Below, piece after piece: positions 6,235 through 7,751 of a stretch of DNA of 7,751 nucleotides. The notes below the pieces were generated by a model. It had not been told where the DNA came from, did not search any database, and saw nothing but the letters and a program-made list of their open reading frames with translations. The stretch is taken from positions 1-7,751 of the forward strand of contig JAJNBK010000110.1 in assembly GCA_021155845.1 (NCBI GenBank). The letters are read 5' to 3'. Position 1 is the first letter of the stretch; the number at the start of each line of letters is the position of its first letter. The position numbers and the translations under genes are program-made. Origin of the DNA: Nitrososphaeraceae archaeon. Lineage in GTDB: Archaea > Thermoproteota > Nitrososphaeria > Nitrososphaerales > Nitrososphaeraceae.

Positions 6235-7143
6235 CTATTGTATACTGCCAATAAATGAGCTCACAACTTCTGTCCATCCGTCTGCAATATTTTTTTGATT
6301 ATATCCGCCTCCGCCTAATGCAATTATCTTTCCATCACAGTGCTTATGTGAGAGCTTATGTAATTTGTCCGCTGCATATCTATGTGCTTTTGAGGTATAT
6401 TTCAAATGTGTTAATGGATCACCATTTATACAATCGCTACCACATTGTAAAATGATCAATTCAGGCTTTGCAATACTATCGATAAATTCTTCGACTTTAT
6501 CAAATGCAGCAATAAAATCATTATCATCGGAATTGGGCTCCAAAGGTATATTTAATTTGGTACCTTTGGCTTTACCTGATCCTATTTCCGATTCAGTGCC
6601 AGTACCAGGGTATAGAAACCGACCATCCTCATGTATGTCTGCAATAAAGAGCATGGGATCATCTTTGAATTCATAGTAAACTCCATCGCCATGATGCGCG
6701 TCTATATCCACATAGGCTATTTTGTTTATAGCATACTTTTTTCGCGCCATCATGGCTACCACACCTATATCATTAAAGACACAAAATCCTCCTGCAGAAC
6801 CCTTTCTTGCATGATGAAGTCCTCCAATAGGATTAAACGCATGCAATATTCCATCTGTTCTCTTCATTACTAAATCCAATGCTTTGATACTTGTGCCCAC
6901 TACATAGGAAGAAGCTTCGAAAACACCTCTAAATGCAGGAGTATCGCCGAGATCGAGAAGACCAGTTCCATGTTTTGAAGCTTTCTTGATGAATTCGACA
7001 TAATCTTTATCATGGAATTCGAGTATAGTTTCTTCCTTGACTGTATCTGGTTTTTCTATTCGAATTTGAGTAGATTTATCAAGCTCTAAGGCAGTAAACT
7101 TTGACCAAAATGCATAGATTCTATCTACACATATACTTTGAAC
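6235..7143 (-). pseudogene. HDAC/AcuC-type deacetylase lacking its N-terminus
   Basis: A member of the histone deacetylase/acetoin utilisation (arginase-fold) superfamily of Zn-dependent amidohydrolases. Numbering from the GTG at 6900, all active-site residues remain: H29-H30, the Zn ligands D67 and H69 in DIDAHHGDG, D161 in the SDCINGDPL segment, and Y200 in GGGGYN. The C-terminus looks complete (TAG at 6235-6237). The frame is open for 81 codons upstream of that GTG, and these clearly belong to the family (for example VKEETILEFHDKDYVEFI and LLDLGDTPAFRGVFEAS). It reaches VDRIYAFW and then a TAA at 7144-7146. No ATG, GTG or TTG exists in this stretch. Relatives begin about 25-30 residues earlier with a YHP...H..TG..HPE.PER block, absent here and not found in the other minus-strand frames to about 7260. 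The gene is therefore 5'-truncated, or restarts at GTG 6900 as a 221-residue protein lacking that part of the fold. Deacetylation substrate unknown. Confidence 0.85.
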
Positions 7144-7271
7144 TTATAAAAAGAGGTAAAGGAAATAAGTGTTCTTAAAGGATTTGAGTAACTTTAGTAA
7201 ACCTACAGTCAAAACATACTGAGAAAGTGACAAAAAGAAAAGGTAGAATAAGTAAGTTTTACTTTTTATAG
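7144..7271. other. junction region upstream of the truncated deacetylase
   Basis: About 130 bases of A-rich (plus strand) DNA separating the broken 5' end of the deacetylase from the repeat region. No frame on either strand encodes the missing deacetylase N-terminus. No insertion-sequence end or attachment site is visible. Confidence 0.4.
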
Positions 7272-7287
7272 GCTCGAATAAATTCAT

Positions 7288-7339
7288 GCAAATTCTTCTT
7301 CTACTTTAGCACTGCAAATTCTTCTTCTACTTTAGCACT
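7288..7339. repeat. 26-bp perfect tandem duplication
   Basis: Two exact copies of a 26-base unit beginning GCAAATTCTTC lie head to tail at 7288-7313 and 7314-7339. Because 26 is not a multiple of three, the copies are read in different frames and gain or loss of a copy shifts any frame running through it. Confidence 0.97.
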
Positions 7340-7340
7340 A

Positions 7341-7381
7341 TTCTTCTTCTTCCTTCTTTCTTCTTCTTCTTCTTCTTCTTC
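7341..7381. repeat. TTC microsatellite
   Basis: A pyrimidine-only tract of TTC-like units ends in eight perfect TTC units at 7358-7381. It directly follows the 26-bp duplication, which itself contains TTCTTCTTC. Homopurine-homopyrimidine (GAA/TTC) tracts can form triplex DNA and slip during replication. Confidence 0.95.
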
Positions 7382-7581
7382 TGCCTCATCCTATTCTTCA
7401 CACACTAACAACAATAGAACATATCTCTACGATAGTAAGGATCGTCCTTACTTTCATTTTGGTTACCAGAGAGAATACTGCATTGACCTACGGAACAACA
7501 AAATATCAGACATGGCCAATTGTAAATTATAAGATAGAATTGAAAAGCGTATGCTTCTAGACGATGAGATTCCGTTACTAA

Positions 7582-7751
7582 AATTTCTTTATTATTCAGG
7601 GAAGAGCATCGTTAATTAGTAATAAAAAAGGAGAGCAACAAAATGAACTATCATTATTAGAAAAAGATCATAAACTATTCTCAGAAAAATATTATCATTA
7701 TCAAAAAATTGGTATCGGAGAATATGTTATAATCATATATCCACAAAAGAT
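7582..7751 (+). other. open frame without start, running off the window
   Basis: A frame open from just after a TAA at 7579-7581 to the window end (56 codons plus two bases). Its translation looks protein-like, including KKGEQQNELSLLEKDHKLF and GEYVIIIYPQK. No start codon is present. It is in the +1 frame relative to the possible decayed gene at 7272-7619, so a single frameshift around 7585-7616 would join them. No family is recognised. Confidence 0.22.

Larger units (their letters stand above)
7272..7619 (+). pseudogene. possible decayed exported protein gene
   Basis: One frame is open for 86 codons from 7272 to a TAA at 7530-7532, then continues in the same frame for 28 more codons to TAG at 7617-7619. 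It has no start codon before an ATG at codon 81. The translation has a hydrophobic run (LALFFFFLL), eight serines from the TTC tract, then a composition-balanced part including HTNNNRTYLYDSKDRPYF and FGYQREYCIDL. This resembles a signal peptide and Ser-rich linker followed by a domain, as in the exported protein at 4803. The missing start and the in-frame stop argue for decay. No family is recognised, and repeat-driven chance openness is possible. Confidence 0.25.

Noticed and set aside
6255..6873. Three plus-strand frames (66, 103 and 80 codons) opposite the deacetylase
   Set aside because: They are shadows of the deacetylase coding strand, without motifs or upstream signals.

Overview
The window looks like chromosomal DNA from an ammonia-oxidising archaeon of the Nitrososphaerota (Thaumarchaeota), closest in style to soil Nitrososphaera/Nitrosocosmicus. 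This is inferred from general features, not from a marker gene. The DNA is strongly AT-rich and long stretches are non-coding. TTTAAA/TATA-like boxes sit about 20-40 bases before several start codons. Two very small C2H2-type zinc-finger proteins lie side by side. There is an archaeal PspAB-type protein and an HDAC-family gene. Short di- and trinucleotide repeats are scattered through both spacers and genes. No rRNA, tRNA, CRISPR array, insertion sequence or phage gene was recognised.

Layout, left to right. A PAP2-family membrane phosphatase (minus, ends at base 4) has all three catalytic motifs. After a spacer comes an overlooked 48-residue cysteine-rich protein (1144-1290, plus). A PspA-associated protein PspAB (minus, 1439-2032) starts with TTG behind an AGGAGG. 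Its upstream region carries a 10-bp direct repeat and a (TG)14 tract. A short-chain dehydrogenase (2462-3125, plus) is broken by an internal deletion that removes about 30 residues and shifts the frame. Two divergent small C2H2 zinc-finger genes (3197-3445 minus; 3704-3913 plus) flank a trinucleotide-repeat tract. An 889-base spacer follows, containing a possible decayed small membrane protein. Next is a secreted or membrane-anchored protein with a TIM-barrel-like pattern (4803-5969, plus). A short remnant at 6021-6125 follows it. The last recognisable gene is an HDAC/acetoin-utilisation-type deacetylase (minus, 6235-7143) with an intact catalytic core but no N-terminus. The right end holds a 26-bp tandem duplication, a TTC tract and what may be a decayed gene running off the window.

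The genes do not form an operon or an obvious pathway. Strands alternate and nearly every gene stands alone behind its own spacer. The unifying theme is decay: two clear broken genes and three weaker remnants, among simple repeats that could change length. Three small, mostly unstudied proteins (the Cys-rich protein and the two C2H2 fingers) and the barrel-like exported protein are the best candidates for undescribed biology. I do not see a convincing new multi-gene system.
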